Assembly (NCBI RefSeq): GCF_002860365.1
Contig: NZ_NMWT01000001.1
Location: forward strand, 223,379-287,378
Origin: Bifidobacterium parmae
GTDB lineage: Bacteria > Actinomycetota > Actinomycetes > Actinomycetales > Bifidobacteriaceae
Length of the DNA: 64,000 bases
Direction: 5' to 3'
The notes under the pieces were generated by a model. It was not told the origin of the DNA and ran no database searches. It was given only the letters and a program-made list of their open reading frames with translations. Below are positions 10,213 to 17,982 of this stretch, one piece after another (positions within the stretch are counted from its first letter, which is position 1; each line of letters begins with the position of its first letter). The position numbers were made by a program, and so were the translations under genes.

Positions 10213-11052
10213 ATGATCAATTTCGGCGTTCGCGGCCATGACGTGCCGTTCGACGGCACCCCCGAGGACCTGGCGCGAGGCATCGCGGCCACCGGCGCGC
10301 ACAACGTGCAGTTCGCGCTCAACGCGCTCTTCCCGGACCTCAAGTCCGGGGCGAAGGAGATCAATCCCGGCATGGGCACGTACTTCCGCCGCGTGCTCGA
10401 CGAGCAGGGCGTGCGGATCGCCGTGCTCAGCTGCTACATCAACATGATCCACCCCGATCCCGCCACGCGCGAGACGCTGCTCGAGAAGTTCGAGGCGTAC
10501 CTGCGCCACGCGAAGTACTTCGGCGCGCCGATGGTCGCCAGCGAGACCGGCTCCGTGCTCGAGACGCTCGGCGTGTACACGGAACGCAACTTCACCGAGG
10601 ACGTCTACCTCGACACGGTCGGCGTGATCCGCCGGCTCGTCGCCGCGGGCGAGCGGTACTCGACGCTCGTCGGCATCGAACCGGGCCGCAACCACCCGAT
10701 CCACGACCTCGCCACGATCGAACGGCTGATCCGCGACATCGACTCGCCGTGGATGGGCATCGTGCTCGACCCGTCCGTGCTCATCGACGGCGAGACGTAC
10801 GACAGCCAGATCGACCTGATCGAGGAGGCGTTCTCCCGCTTCGGCGACCGCATCGTCGCCATGCACCTCAAGGACTTCCGCCCGGTGCCCGGACAGCTGG
10901 AGCTCGACATGGTGGACATCGGCGAAGGCGTGATGCGCGTCGCCGACGCGCTCGCCGTCGTCGAACGGTACCGGCCGTACCTGCCGGTCATCACCGAGGA
11001 GACCAAGGGCGAGGCGATCGCGCGCGCCATCGCACGGTACAAGGGCGTGTGA
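10213..11052 (+). CDS. Sugar-phosphate isomerase/epimerase (xylose isomerase-like TIM barrel)
   Basis: A 279-residue protein of the AP-endonuclease-2/xylose-isomerase-like TIM-barrel superfamily (PF01261 type), which includes epimerases, isomerases and dehydratases. Features that fit are LSCYINMIHP, a metal-ligand pattern with Glu in SETGSV and GIEPGRNHP, Asp in GIVLDPSVL, and His and Lys in AMHLKDFRP. A final Glu lies in ITEETKGE. The standard route from unsaturated uronate to KDG does not need it, so its role is open. It may convert the second sugar of the imported disaccharide or an epimeric intermediate. It belongs to the kdgK-eda run on the same strand; the ribosome site before ATG 10213 is GGAGACG. 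Confidence 0.75.
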   Translation: MINFGVRGHDVPFDGTPEDLARGIAATGAHNVQFALNALFPDLKSGAKEINPGMGTYFRRVLDEQGVRIAVLSCYINMIHPDPATRETLLEKFEAYLRHAKYFGAPMVASETGSVLETLGVYTERNFTEDVYLDTVGVIRRLVAAGERYSTLVGIEPGRNHPIHDLATIERLIRDIDSPWMGIVLDPSVLIDGETYDSQIDLIEEAFSRFGDRIVAMHLKDFRPVPGQLELDMVDIGEGVMRVADALAVVERYRPYLPVITEETKGEAIARAIARYKGV

Positions 11053-11117
11053 TGGAAATTATGCAACACGCTGGAAATTGATTTCCATCTTTGCTGGAAA
11101 CGTTGTATAGTATTCCA
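11051..11117 (+). promoter_or_regulatory. Operator/promoter before the unsaturated-uronyl hydrolase gene
   Basis: A perfect palindrome TGGAAAT-TG-ATTTCCA lies at 11072-11087. Further half-sites are GATGGAAAT at 11051, TGGAAA at 11095 and TTCCA at 11113. A likely -10 box TATAGT is at 11106-11111, inside the last half-site pair, so binding there should block transcription. The same half-sites occur at 14027-14056 and 15329-15429. Confidence 0.6.
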
Positions 11118-11213
11118 TGAAAGCGAAAACCTCCAATCTCCATCGCTTTCCCGTCGGCAAACGGGATCACTGCCGATCCACGCCGGCGCCATATACACCA
11201 GAAACGAGGATCC

Positions 11214-12317
11214 ATGGAACCACCACAGATGCCGGCCACCAAGGAACGGCTGACACGACTCATCGACGCCATGACGGACAACCTCGTCTCCATCGCGTCC
11301 AACGATGGTGAGGGGCTGTGGAAGGTCGGCGACGTCGTCATCGACGACAAGAGCTGGAACGTCTGGAACTGGCCGCAAGGCGTCGGCCTGTACGGTCTGT
11401 ACCGCAACTACGAGGTCACCGGCAACGCCAAGGCGCTCAAGGCCGTCACCGCATGGTTCGACGCCCGCCTCGCCGAAGACAGCCCGAACAAGAACGTCAA
11501 CACGATGTGTCCGCTGCTCACCATGGCCTACCTGTACGAACGCACCGGCGACAGCCGCCTGCGGCCCTACCTCGAGCAGTGGGCCCGCTGGGCGTGCGAG
11601 AGCATGCCGCGCACCGACCTGGGCGGCATGCAGCACATCACGCTCGGCGAACCCCACCACAACCAGCTGTGGGCCGACACGCTCGTCATGACCGTGCTCC
11701 CGCTCGCCAAGATCGGCCGCCTGCTCGGCGTCAGCCGCTACGTCGAAGAGGCGAAATACCAGTTCCTGATCCACATCAAGTACCTGATGGACAACACCAC
11801 CGGACTGTGGTTCCACGGCTGGACCTTCGACGAACACCACAACTTCGTCGGCGCCCACTGGGCGCGCGGCAACTGCTGGGCCACCATCGCAATCCCCGAG
11901 ATCATTGACATCCTCGGACTCAAGGAAGGCGACGCGCTGTACCGGTGGCTCACCGCCGTGCTCGAAGCGCAGGCCGAGGCCCTCGCCGCGCACCAGAGCG
12001 ACAGCGGCCTGTGGCACACGCTCATCGACGACGAGGGCTCCTACCTCGAATCCTCCGGCACCGCCGGCATCGCCTACGGCATCCTCAGGGCCGTGCACCA
12101 CGGCCACCTCGACGAGAAGTACCTCGACGTCGCCTACCGCGCCGTCGCCGGGCTCATCGACCGGATCGACGAACACGGCTCGGTCGCCGGCGTCTCCGTC
12201 GGCACCGGCATGGGATCGGACTTCGACTACTACCGCGGCATCGACATCTCGCCAATGCCCTACGGGCAGTCGCTCACCATCCTCGCATTCACCGAGATGC
12301 TCGTCTCCTACTGCTGA
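11214..12317 (+). CDS. Unsaturated uronyl hydrolase, GH88/GH105 family
   Basis: Removes a 4,5-unsaturated uronic acid from the non-reducing end of oligosaccharides made by polysaccharide lyases; the released sugar ring-opens to 5-keto-4-deoxyuronate. The 367-residue alpha6/alpha6-barrel protein shows LWADTLVMTVLPLAK with the probable catalytic Asp155, then GLWFHGW and HWARGNCW, typical of GH105 (YteR/YesR), and YLESSGTAGIAYGIL. There is no signal peptide, so it works in the cytoplasm on imported oligomers. GH105 (rhamnogalacturonan-type) and GH88 (glycosaminoglycan or gellan) cannot be separated firmly by eye. The motifs and the DUF624 neighbour lean to GH105. ATG 11214 follows GAGG. Confidence 0.85.
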   Translation: MEPPQMPATKERLTRLIDAMTDNLVSIASNDGEGLWKVGDVVIDDKSWNVWNWPQGVGLYGLYRNYEVTGNAKALKAVTAWFDARLAEDSPNKNVNTMCPLLTMAYLYERTGDSRLRPYLEQWARWACESMPRTDLGGMQHITLGEPHHNQLWADTLVMTVLPLAKIGRLLGVSRYVEEAKYQFLIHIKYLMDNTTGLWFHGWTFDEHHNFVGAHWARGNCWATIAIPEIIDILGLKEGDALYRWLTAVLEAQAEALAAHQSDSGLWHTLIDDEGSYLESSGTAGIAYGILRAVHHGHLDEKYLDVAYRAVAGLIDRIDEHGSVAGVSVGTGMGSDFDYYRGIDISPMPYGQSLTILAFTEMLVSYC

Positions 12318-12392
12318 CCACCACCAACCATCAACCACCACCAACCAACCACATCACCCATCGGGAAGAGGGAAACCTCGGAAAGGACCATC

Positions 12393-13199
12393 ATGGGGTA
12401 CGACATGAGCAAGTTCTCGCTCGAAGGCAAGGTCGCGCTCGTCACCGGCGCCAGCTACGGCATCGGCTTCGCCATCGCCACCGCCTTCGCCGCCGCCGGC
12501 GCGAAGATCGCCTTCAACGACCGCAGCCAGGAGGCCGTCGACCGCGGCCTCGCCTCCTACAAGGAGGCCGGCATCGAGGCCCACGGCTACGTCGCCGACG
12601 TCACCGACGAGGAGGCCGTCGCCGGCCTCGTCGAGAACATCGAGAAGGACCTCGGCACCATCGACATCCTCGTCAACAACGCCGGCATCATCAAGCGCAT
12701 CCCGATGCTCGAGATGTCCGCCGCCGACTTCCGCCAGGTCATCGACGTCGACCTCAACGGCCCGTTCATCGTCTCCAAGGCCGTCATCCCCGGCATGATC
12801 GCCAAGGGCCACGGCAAGATCATCAACATCTGCTCGATGATGAGCGAGCTCGGCCGCGAGACCGTCTCCGCCTACGCCGCCGCCAAGGGCGGACTGAAGA
12901 TGCTCACCCGCAACATCTGCTCCGAATACGGCGAGGCCAACATCCAGTGCAACGCCATCGGACCCGGCTACATCGCCACCCCGCAGACCGCCCCGCTGCG
13001 CGAACGCCAGCCCGACGGCTCCCGCCACCCCTTCGACGCGTTCATCGTCGCCAAGACGCCCGCCGCCCGCTGGGGCACCCCCGAGGACCTCCAGGGCCCC
13101 GCCGTCTTCCTCGCCTCCGACGCCTCCGACTTCGTCAACGGCCACGTCCTCTACGTCGACGGCGGCATCCTGGCCTACATCGGCAAGCAGCCTCAGTGA
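12393..13199 (+). CDS. dhuD: SDR dehydrogenase, 2-keto-3-deoxygluconate 5-dehydrogenase type
   Basis: NAD(P)-dependent short-chain dehydrogenase predicted to reduce 3-deoxy-D-glycero-2,5-hexodiulosonate to KDG (KduD/DhuD activity). Of 268 residues, the Rossmann motif is TGASYGIG (19-25), followed by NNAG (95-98). The catalytic triad is Ser148, Tyr161 and Lys165 (SAYAAAKGG). The sequence IKRIPMLEMS and ICSEYGEANIQCNAIGPGYI resemble gluconate 5-dehydrogenase/KduD-like SDRs. ATG 12393 follows GGAAAGGA. It sits 76 nt after the hydrolase gene and 14 nt before the DhuI-type gene, which supports the assignment. Confidence 0.85.
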   Translation: MGYDMSKFSLEGKVALVTGASYGIGFAIATAFAAAGAKIAFNDRSQEAVDRGLASYKEAGIEAHGYVADVTDEEAVAGLVENIEKDLGTIDILVNNAGIIKRIPMLEMSAADFRQVIDVDLNGPFIVSKAVIPGMIAKGHGKIINICSMMSELGRETVSAYAAAKGGLKMLTRNICSEYGEANIQCNAIGPGYIATPQTAPLRERQPDGSRHPFDAFIVAKTPAARWGTPEDLQGPAVFLASDASDFVNGHVLYVDGGILAYIGKQPQ

Positions 13200-13213
13200 A
13201 AGGAACCACGCAT

Positions 13214-13852
13214 ATGAAGATCGCACTGATCAACGAGAACTCGCAGGCGGCCAAGAACGGCGTCATCGAGAAGGCCCTCACGAAGGTCGCCGCCACGCAC
13301 GGCCACGAGGTGTTCAACTACGGCATGTACGCCGCCGACGACGCCGCGCAGCTCACCTACGTGCAGAACGGCATCCTCGCCGCCGCCCTCCTCAACACGA
13401 AGGCCGCCGACTACGTCGTCACCGGCTGCGGCACCGGCGAAGGCGCGATGCTCGCGCTCAACAGCTTCCCCGGCGTGATCTGCGGCCACGTCGAGGACCC
13501 GCTCGACGCGTACACCTTCTCCCAGATCAACGACGGCAACGCCATCGCCATCCCGTTCGCCCTCAAGAACGGCTGGGGCCAGGAGCTCAACCTCGAATAC
13601 ATCTTCGAGAAGCTGTGGATCGAACAGCCGGGAACCGGCTATCCGAAGGAGCGCGTCGTGCCCGAGCAGCGCAACAAGAAGATCCTCGACGGCGTGCGCG
13701 CCGCCGCCTACCGCCCGCTCGTCGACATCTACGAGGCGCTCGACCCTGAACTCGTCAAGGGCGCGTTCGCGGGGGAGCGGTTCAAGGAGTACTTCACCGC
13801 CAACGCCGAGGACGGCGACGTGAAGGACTACGTGCTCTCGCTCATCGGCTGA
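13214..13852 (+). CDS. dhuI: RpiB/LacAB-fold isomerase of DhuI type
   Basis: Predicted 4-deoxy-L-threo-5-hexosulose-uronate ketol-isomerase that uses the RpiB/LacA/LacB fold instead of the KduI cupin. The 212-residue protein begins MKIALINENSQAAKNGVIEK and has FNYGMYAADD, YVVTGCGTGEGAMLALN with the family's catalytic Cys position, and DAYTFSQINDGNA. The last 60 residues form an extra helical tail absent from ordinary RpiB. This closely matches my memory of streptococcal DhuI, described in glycosaminoglycan clusters together with DhuD, KdgK and KdgA. It lies 14 nt after dhuD with AAAGGAACC before its ATG. Ribose- or galactose-6-phosphate isomerase activity is less likely. Confidence 0.85.
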   Translation: MKIALINENSQAAKNGVIEKALTKVAATHGHEVFNYGMYAADDAAQLTYVQNGILAAALLNTKAADYVVTGCGTGEGAMLALNSFPGVICGHVEDPLDAYTFSQINDGNAIAIPFALKNGWGQELNLEYIFEKLWIEQPGTGYPKERVVPEQRNKKILDGVRAAAYRPLVDIYEALDPELVKGAFAGERFKEYFTANAEDGDVKDYVLSLIG

Positions 13853-13860
13853 GCGGGAGC

Positions 13861-13980
13861 ACCCCCTCAGTCGGCTTCGCCGCCAGCTCCCCCTGAAGGG
13901 GGCGCGGGGAATGGGATGCCGTTCTTTGCTCCCCCTCCCTCAGGGGAGCTGACCGGCTGTAGGCCGGACTGAGGGGGTGT
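13861..13980. repeat. About 120-bp palindromic repeat, left of lacI
   Basis: The outer arms ACCCCCTCAGTC and GACTGAGGGGGT are perfect inverted repeats. The inner modules are CAGCTCCCCCTGAAGGGGG and CTCCCTCAGGGGAGCTG plus a GGCTGTAGGCC hairpin. A second copy in the same orientation lies at 15138-15258, so the two copies bracket the regulator gene. Confidence 0.7.
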
Positions 13981-14026
13981 CTCATTTGCGCAAATAACGT
14001 GCAATTCGTTTGACATTGTTCGTGTA

Positions 14027-14056
14027 GCATGGAAATCACGACGAAGTTTTCCATGC
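14027..14056 (+). promoter_or_regulatory. Inverted-repeat operator before lacI regulator gene
   Basis: GCATGGAAA (14027-14035) and TTTCCATGC (14048-14056) are perfect 9-bp inverted arms, immediately upstream of the AGGAGG site. A TTGACA lies at 14010-14015. This position suggests autoregulation by the encoded LacI protein. Confidence 0.55.
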
Positions 14057-14071
14057 AGGAGGTCAATCATC

Positions 14072-15136
14072 ATGGCGGAAGCGACCATCACCGATGTGGC
14101 GAAGGCCGCGGGAGTCGCGGCATCGACGGTGTCGCGCGCGCTGAACGGCGGCAACGTGAAGGCGGAGACCCGTGACCGCATCATGCAGCTCGCACGGCAG
14201 ATGGGATATCGCGGCGCGGCCGTCGCCCCCGCGCGTCCGACGCGCGAGACCGCCGCAGAAGGCGGCGCACGCGGCAACCTGGGCGTCGTCGTCTCCGGCA
14301 TCGGCAACTTCTACTTCACCGACATCTTCAAAGGACTGTTCTCGGTCGCGCAGAACGCGAAATACCGCCTGTTCGTGGCCGACCTGGACGCCTCGGGCGA
14401 CCGCGTCGACACGCTGCAGAGCGTGATCGGCGCGTCCGAAGGCCAGATCCTCGTCTCGCCGCGGCTGAGCGACGCCGAACTGAAACGCTACTGCGACCCG
14501 GCCACCACCGTATTCACCAACCGTCAGGTCGAGGGATTCTCCACCGTCGGCATCGACGACGCGTCCGGCATCCTCCAGGCCGTGCGCCACCTCGCCTCGC
14601 TCGGGCACAGACACATCGCCTACATCTCCGGCTCCGGCAGCTCCTACGCCAACATGGTGCGCTGCCGGACCTGCATCGACGCCGCGAAATCCTACGGCAT
14701 GGACTGCATCGTCATCGGACCGTTCGAACCCACCTACGCGGGCGGCGTCAACGCGGGCGACGCGCTGTTGCTCGAACCCGAGATCACCGGCGTCGTCGCG
14801 TTCAACGACCTCGTCGCCACCGGACTCATCGGGCGTCTGTCCGAGCGCGGCGTCGACATCCCCGGCGAGGTGAGCGTGATCGGCGTCGACGATTCCGTGC
14901 TCGCACGTGTCGTGCGCCCACAACTGACGACGATCGACGTGCGGCAGGAGCGCATGGGCGCGCTCGCCATGCAGATGCTCATCAACAAGATCGAATCCGC
15001 GGCGTTCCCCGAGGACGCCGCCGAGGCCGCCGAACCGCAGGTGGAGCTCGTGCCCGAGATCCTCGTCACCAGGGAATCCACCGGCGTCGCGCCCAAGTCC
15101 GTGGAGGACGACGCGCAGATCGACGAGGCGGCGTGA
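14072..15136 (+). CDS. LacI-family transcriptional regulator of the uronate block
   Basis: Sugar-responsive repressor of 354 residues. The N-terminal helix-turn-helix is ATITDVAKAAGVAASTVSRA with the hinge helix region near residue 50. It is followed by a periplasmic-binding-protein-like effector domain (GVVVSGIGNFYFTDIFKGL, GHRHIAYISGSGSS, GVVAFNDLVATGLI, VSVIGVDDS). It stands between the catabolic genes and the ABC importer, and TGGAAA/TTTCCA sites lie before it, before the hydrolase gene and before the binding-protein gene. It is therefore the best candidate for local control. The Ala/Glu-rich C-terminal tail is longer than usual. AGGAGG lies 9 nt before ATG 14072. Confidence 0.9.
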   Translation: MAEATITDVAKAAGVAASTVSRALNGGNVKAETRDRIMQLARQMGYRGAAVAPARPTRETAAEGGARGNLGVVVSGIGNFYFTDIFKGLFSVAQNAKYRLFVADLDASGDRVDTLQSVIGASEGQILVSPRLSDAELKRYCDPATTVFTNRQVEGFSTVGIDDASGILQAVRHLASLGHRHIAYISGSGSSYANMVRCRTCIDAAKSYGMDCIVIGPFEPTYAGGVNAGDALLLEPEITGVVAFNDLVATGLIGRLSERGVDIPGEVSVIGVDDSVLARVVRPQLTTIDVRQERMGALAMQMLINKIESAAFPEDAAEAAEPQVELVPEILVTRESTGVAPKSVEDDAQIDEAA

Positions 15137-15137
15137 C

Positions 15138-15258
15138 CTCCTCCTCAGTCACGCGAAGCGTGACAGCTCCCCCTGAAGGGGGAGCAAGAAAGAGAAGTGT
15201 TCACCCTGCGCCCCCTTCAGGGGGAGCTGGCCGGCCGTAAGACCGGACCGAGGGGATG
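15138..15258. repeat. About 120-bp palindromic repeat, right of lacI
   Basis: Same order of modules as 13861-13980: CTCAGTC, a short hairpin, CAGCTCCCCCTGAAGGGGG, AT-richer centre, CCCCCTTCAGGGGGAGCTG, a GGCCGGCCGTAAGACCGG hairpin and GAGGGGAT. The internal hairpin stems differ but remain paired, suggesting that structure is what is kept. Confidence 0.7.
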
Positions 15259-15272
15259 CCCCGCAACGCATG

Positions 15273-15307
15273 AAAGGTCCCGTTTCCGATGAGGAGCGGG
15301 ACCTTTT
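15273..15307 (+). terminator. Intrinsic terminator after lacI
   Basis: AAAGGTCCCG (15273-15282), 14-nt loop, CGGGACCTTTT. Separates the regulator from the importer operon. Confidence 0.8.
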
Positions 15308-15328
15308 CCTATGCCCCGACAAGAACTC

Positions 15329-15429
15329 TGGAAACTATTTGCGGAAACAAATGGAAACAGTTGCGTGTCGCTGGAAATGTTTGCTATAGTGATTCATGTC
15401 ACGGAAAACATCGGTGAAGATGGTTTCCA
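15329..15429 (+). promoter_or_regulatory. Promoter with repeated half-sites before the sugar importer
   Basis: The probable promoter is TTGCGT (15361-15366), 18 nt, TATAGT (15385-15390). TGGAAA half-sites are at 15329, 15352 and 15372, the last lying between -35 and -10, and TTTCCA is at 15424. Spacings of 20-23 nt put the direct copies on roughly the same helix face. This matches the sites before the hydrolase and lacI genes. Confidence 0.6.
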
Positions 15430-15491
15430 ATCACACTCAGGCCGGTGGTCGAGGACGATCAACCCACGGCACATCAAGAAAGGTTGCAGTA

Positions 15492-16796
15492 ATGAAGTTC
15501 GGCAAGAAAATCATCGCGGCGGTCGCGGCCGGCGCGGCGATGCTCTCCATGGCTGCGTGCGGCAGCGGTTCCAATTCCTCCGATGGCAAGGACGTCAACA
15601 CCCTGACGGTCGCCTGGTGGGGCAACCAGCAGCGCAACGAGCGTCAGGCCAAGGTCAACAAGCTGTTCGAGCAGGCCAACAAGGGCGTCACCGTCAACGG
15701 CCAGTTCTCCGAATGGGACGACTACTGGAAGAAGCTGTCCACCAACGCGGCCGGCAAGCAGATGCCCGACGTGATCGCGATGGACTACTCCTACCTCCAG
15801 CAGTACGTCGACAACGGCCTCCTGCTCGACCTCGACCAGTACCTCGGCAAGACCATCAAGACCGACGACATCGACAAGAACGTGCTCGAGGCCGGCAAGC
15901 TTGACGGCAAGACCTACGCGCTGAGCCTCGGCAACACCGCTCCGGCACTCATCTACAACAAGACGCTGCTCGACAAGGCCGGCATCGAGGTCCCGGACCA
16001 GATGACCACCGACGACTTCATCGACATCTCCAAGCAGGTGTACGAGAAGACCGGCGTCAAGACCAACTACCGCTACTACGAGGCCTCCGAGCTGCTCGAA
16101 TACCAGCTGCGCGGCGAAGGCAAGACCCTGTTCGCCGACGGCAAGCTCGGCGCCAGCGCCAAGGACGTGGAGAAGTACCTCGACGTCTACCAGACCGGCA
16201 TCGAGGACGGCTGGCACATCAGCCCGGAGATCTTCGCCCAGATCAAGGCCGGCTCCGTCGAGCAGGACCCGCTGGTCTACGGCTCCGACCCGTCCGCCCG
16301 CTCCTGGTGCTCCTTCAAGTTCACCTCCCACTTCACCTCGATGCAGTCCGTGCTCACCGACGGCACCGAACTGGCCATGACCACCTGGCCGGCCAAGAAC
16401 ACGAAGAAGGCCGACTACGTCAAGCCCGCCATGTTCTTCGCGATCTCCAAGAGCGCCAAGAACCCGGAGCTCGCCGCCAAGTACATCGACTTCTACACGA
16501 ACAACGAGGACGCCGTGAAGGCCATGTCCACCGACCGCGGCCTGCCGATCAACTCCAAGATGATGGACGCCCTGGAGCCGAGCCTCGCCGACACCGACAA
16601 GAAGTCCGTCGCGTTCCTCAACGACCAGGTCATCCCGAACAGCTCGAAGATCAACCCGCCGGCGCCCGCCGCCGCCACCGAGTTCAACTCCACGATGCTG
16701 CCGACCGCCGAGGAGAACGTCCTGTACAAGAAGAACACCGCCGCCGAAGCCGCCAAGACGCTGGTCGACGAGGCCAACGACGCCCTGGCGAAGTAA
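15492..16796 (+). CDS. Sugar ABC transporter substrate-binding lipoprotein
   Basis: Extracellular solute-binding protein (family 1, SBP_bac type) that captures oligosaccharides and hands them to the two permeases downstream. It has 434 residues with a lipoprotein signal: MKFGKKII, a hydrophobic core, then the lipobox MAAC with lipidated Cys near residue 20. The mature part has DYSYLQQYVDNGLLLDLDQY and ALIYNKTLLDKAGI, typical of this family. ATG 15492 follows AGAAAGG. No ATPase gene is present in this cluster, so a shared MsmK-type ATPase encoded elsewhere is expected. The predicted substrate, unsaturated di- or oligosaccharide, is inferred from neighbours. Confidence 0.9.
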   Translation: MKFGKKIIAAVAAGAAMLSMAACGSGSNSSDGKDVNTLTVAWWGNQQRNERQAKVNKLFEQANKGVTVNGQFSEWDDYWKKLSTNAAGKQMPDVIAMDYSYLQQYVDNGLLLDLDQYLGKTIKTDDIDKNVLEAGKLDGKTYALSLGNTAPALIYNKTLLDKAGIEVPDQMTTDDFIDISKQVYEKTGVKTNYRYYEASELLEYQLRGEGKTLFADGKLGASAKDVEKYLDVYQTGIEDGWHISPEIFAQIKAGSVEQDPLVYGSDPSARSWCSFKFTSHFTSMQSVLTDGTELAMTTWPAKNTKKADYVKPAMFFAISKSAKNPELAAKYIDFYTNNEDAVKAMSTDRGLPINSKMMDALEPSLADTDKKSVAFLNDQVIPNSSKINPPAPAAATEFNSTMLPTAEENVLYKKNTAAEAAKTLVDEANDALAK

Positions 16797-16912
16797 GGAG
16801 GCCCGATCGACACCAGACCATGACGCCGCCGCCGGCCCTTCCACTCAACCGACAATCGACGGCCGGCGGCGGACACCACAATCTCCTTTTCCTTCCAACT
16901 ACTCCTCCTTCA

Positions 16913-16960
16913 GACGAAAGCCGGACATGGCTTGACGCAAAGCGACGTCCGGCTTTCGTC
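16913..16960 (+). terminator. Stem-loop between binding protein and permease genes
   Basis: GACGAAAGCCGGAC and GTCCGGCTTTCGTC form a perfect 14-bp stem with a 20-nt loop; a second hairpin (CCGCCGGCC/GGCCGGCGG) precedes it near 16829-16870. There is no clear T tract, so partial termination or mRNA stabilisation, keeping the binding protein more abundant than the permeases, is plausible. Confidence 0.55.
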
Positions 16961-16995
16961 GTCTCCACACACTTCATTCTTCGAAAGGCATGGCA

Positions 16996-17976
16996 ATGTC
17001 CCACGCAACCGCAGCGGCGCCCGTCTCGGCGCGCAACGCGAACACGGCGAGGAAGACCGCCGGGGTGACGTTCCGCAAGGAAGGCGCGCTACGCCGCTTC
17101 CTCAACAAGGAGAGCGTCGCCGGATACGTCTGCGCCTCCCCGTTCATCTTCGGCTTCCTCATGTTCATGATCGTCCCGATGGTGCTCTCCCTCTACTACT
17201 CGTTCACCGACTACAGCATCATCGGCGAGGCCTCCTGGATCGGCCTCGACAACTACGTCGAGATGTTCACCCAGGACGACCTGTTCTGGAAATCCCTCGG
17301 CGTGACCTTCCTGTTCGCCCTCATCTCCGTGCCGCTCAAGCTCATCTTCGCGCTGTTCGTGGCCATGCTGCTGCTCAAGAACTCCAAGGCCTCCGGCTTC
17401 TACCGCGCCGCCTACTACCTGCCGTCCATCCTCGGCGGCTCCGTCGCCATCGCCGTCCTGTGGAAGCAGATGTTCGCCTCCGACGGCACCATCAACCAGG
17501 TGCTCGGCCTGTTCGGCGTCAAGTCCGACTTCGCCTGGCTCGGCAACACGAAGACCGCCATCTGGACGCTCATCATCCTGGCCGTCTGGCAGTTCGGCTC
17601 CTCGATGCTGATCTTCCTCGCGTCCCTCAAGCAGATCCCCGCCGAACTCTACGAGGCCGCCAGCGTCGACGGCGCCTCCAAGTGGACGCAGTTCTGGAAG
17701 ATCACCCTGCCCCTGCTCACCCCGACCATCTTCTTCAATCTGGTCATGCAGATGATCAACGGCTTCCTGGCCTTCACCCAGTGCTACATCATCACGCAGG
17801 GCAAGCCGATGAACTCCACCCTGTTCTACATGGTCCACATGTACGACGAATCCTTCACCAACTACCACGCGGGATACGGCGCCGCGATGGCCTGGGTCAT
17901 GCTGATCCTGGTCGGCGCGTTCACCCTGTTCCTGTTCGCCACCAAGCGTTTCTGGGTCTACGACGAGGAGGCCTGA
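16996..17976 (+). CDS. Sugar ABC transporter permease 1 (MalF-like)
   Basis: Inner-membrane permease of the carbohydrate uptake-1 group. It has about 326 residues with six hydrophobic segments and a charged N-terminus. The ATPase-contact EAA loop is EAASVDGASKWTQFWKITLP near residue 218. I chose ATG 16996, which has GAAAGG 7 nt upstream, over the in-frame ATG 16990, which is too close. It partners with the next gene, 6 nt downstream. Confidence 0.92.
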   Translation: MSHATAAAPVSARNANTARKTAGVTFRKEGALRRFLNKESVAGYVCASPFIFGFLMFMIVPMVLSLYYSFTDYSIIGEASWIGLDNYVEMFTQDDLFWKSLGVTFLFALISVPLKLIFALFVAMLLLKNSKASGFYRAAYYLPSILGGSVAIAVLWKQMFASDGTINQVLGLFGVKSDFAWLGNTKTAIWTLIILAVWQFGSSMLIFLASLKQIPAELYEAASVDGASKWTQFWKITLPLLTPTIFFNLVMQMINGFLAFTQCYIITQGKPMNSTLFYMVHMYDESFTNYHAGYGAAMAWVMLILVGAFTLFLFATKRFWVYDEEA

Positions 17977-17982
17977 TCCATC

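Noticed and set aside
11945-13213. Long in-frame 5' extension of the DhuI-type gene
   Set aside because: It would run opposite in phase through the hydrolase and dehydrogenase genes; the ATG at 13214 has its own ribosome site and gives a standard-length product.
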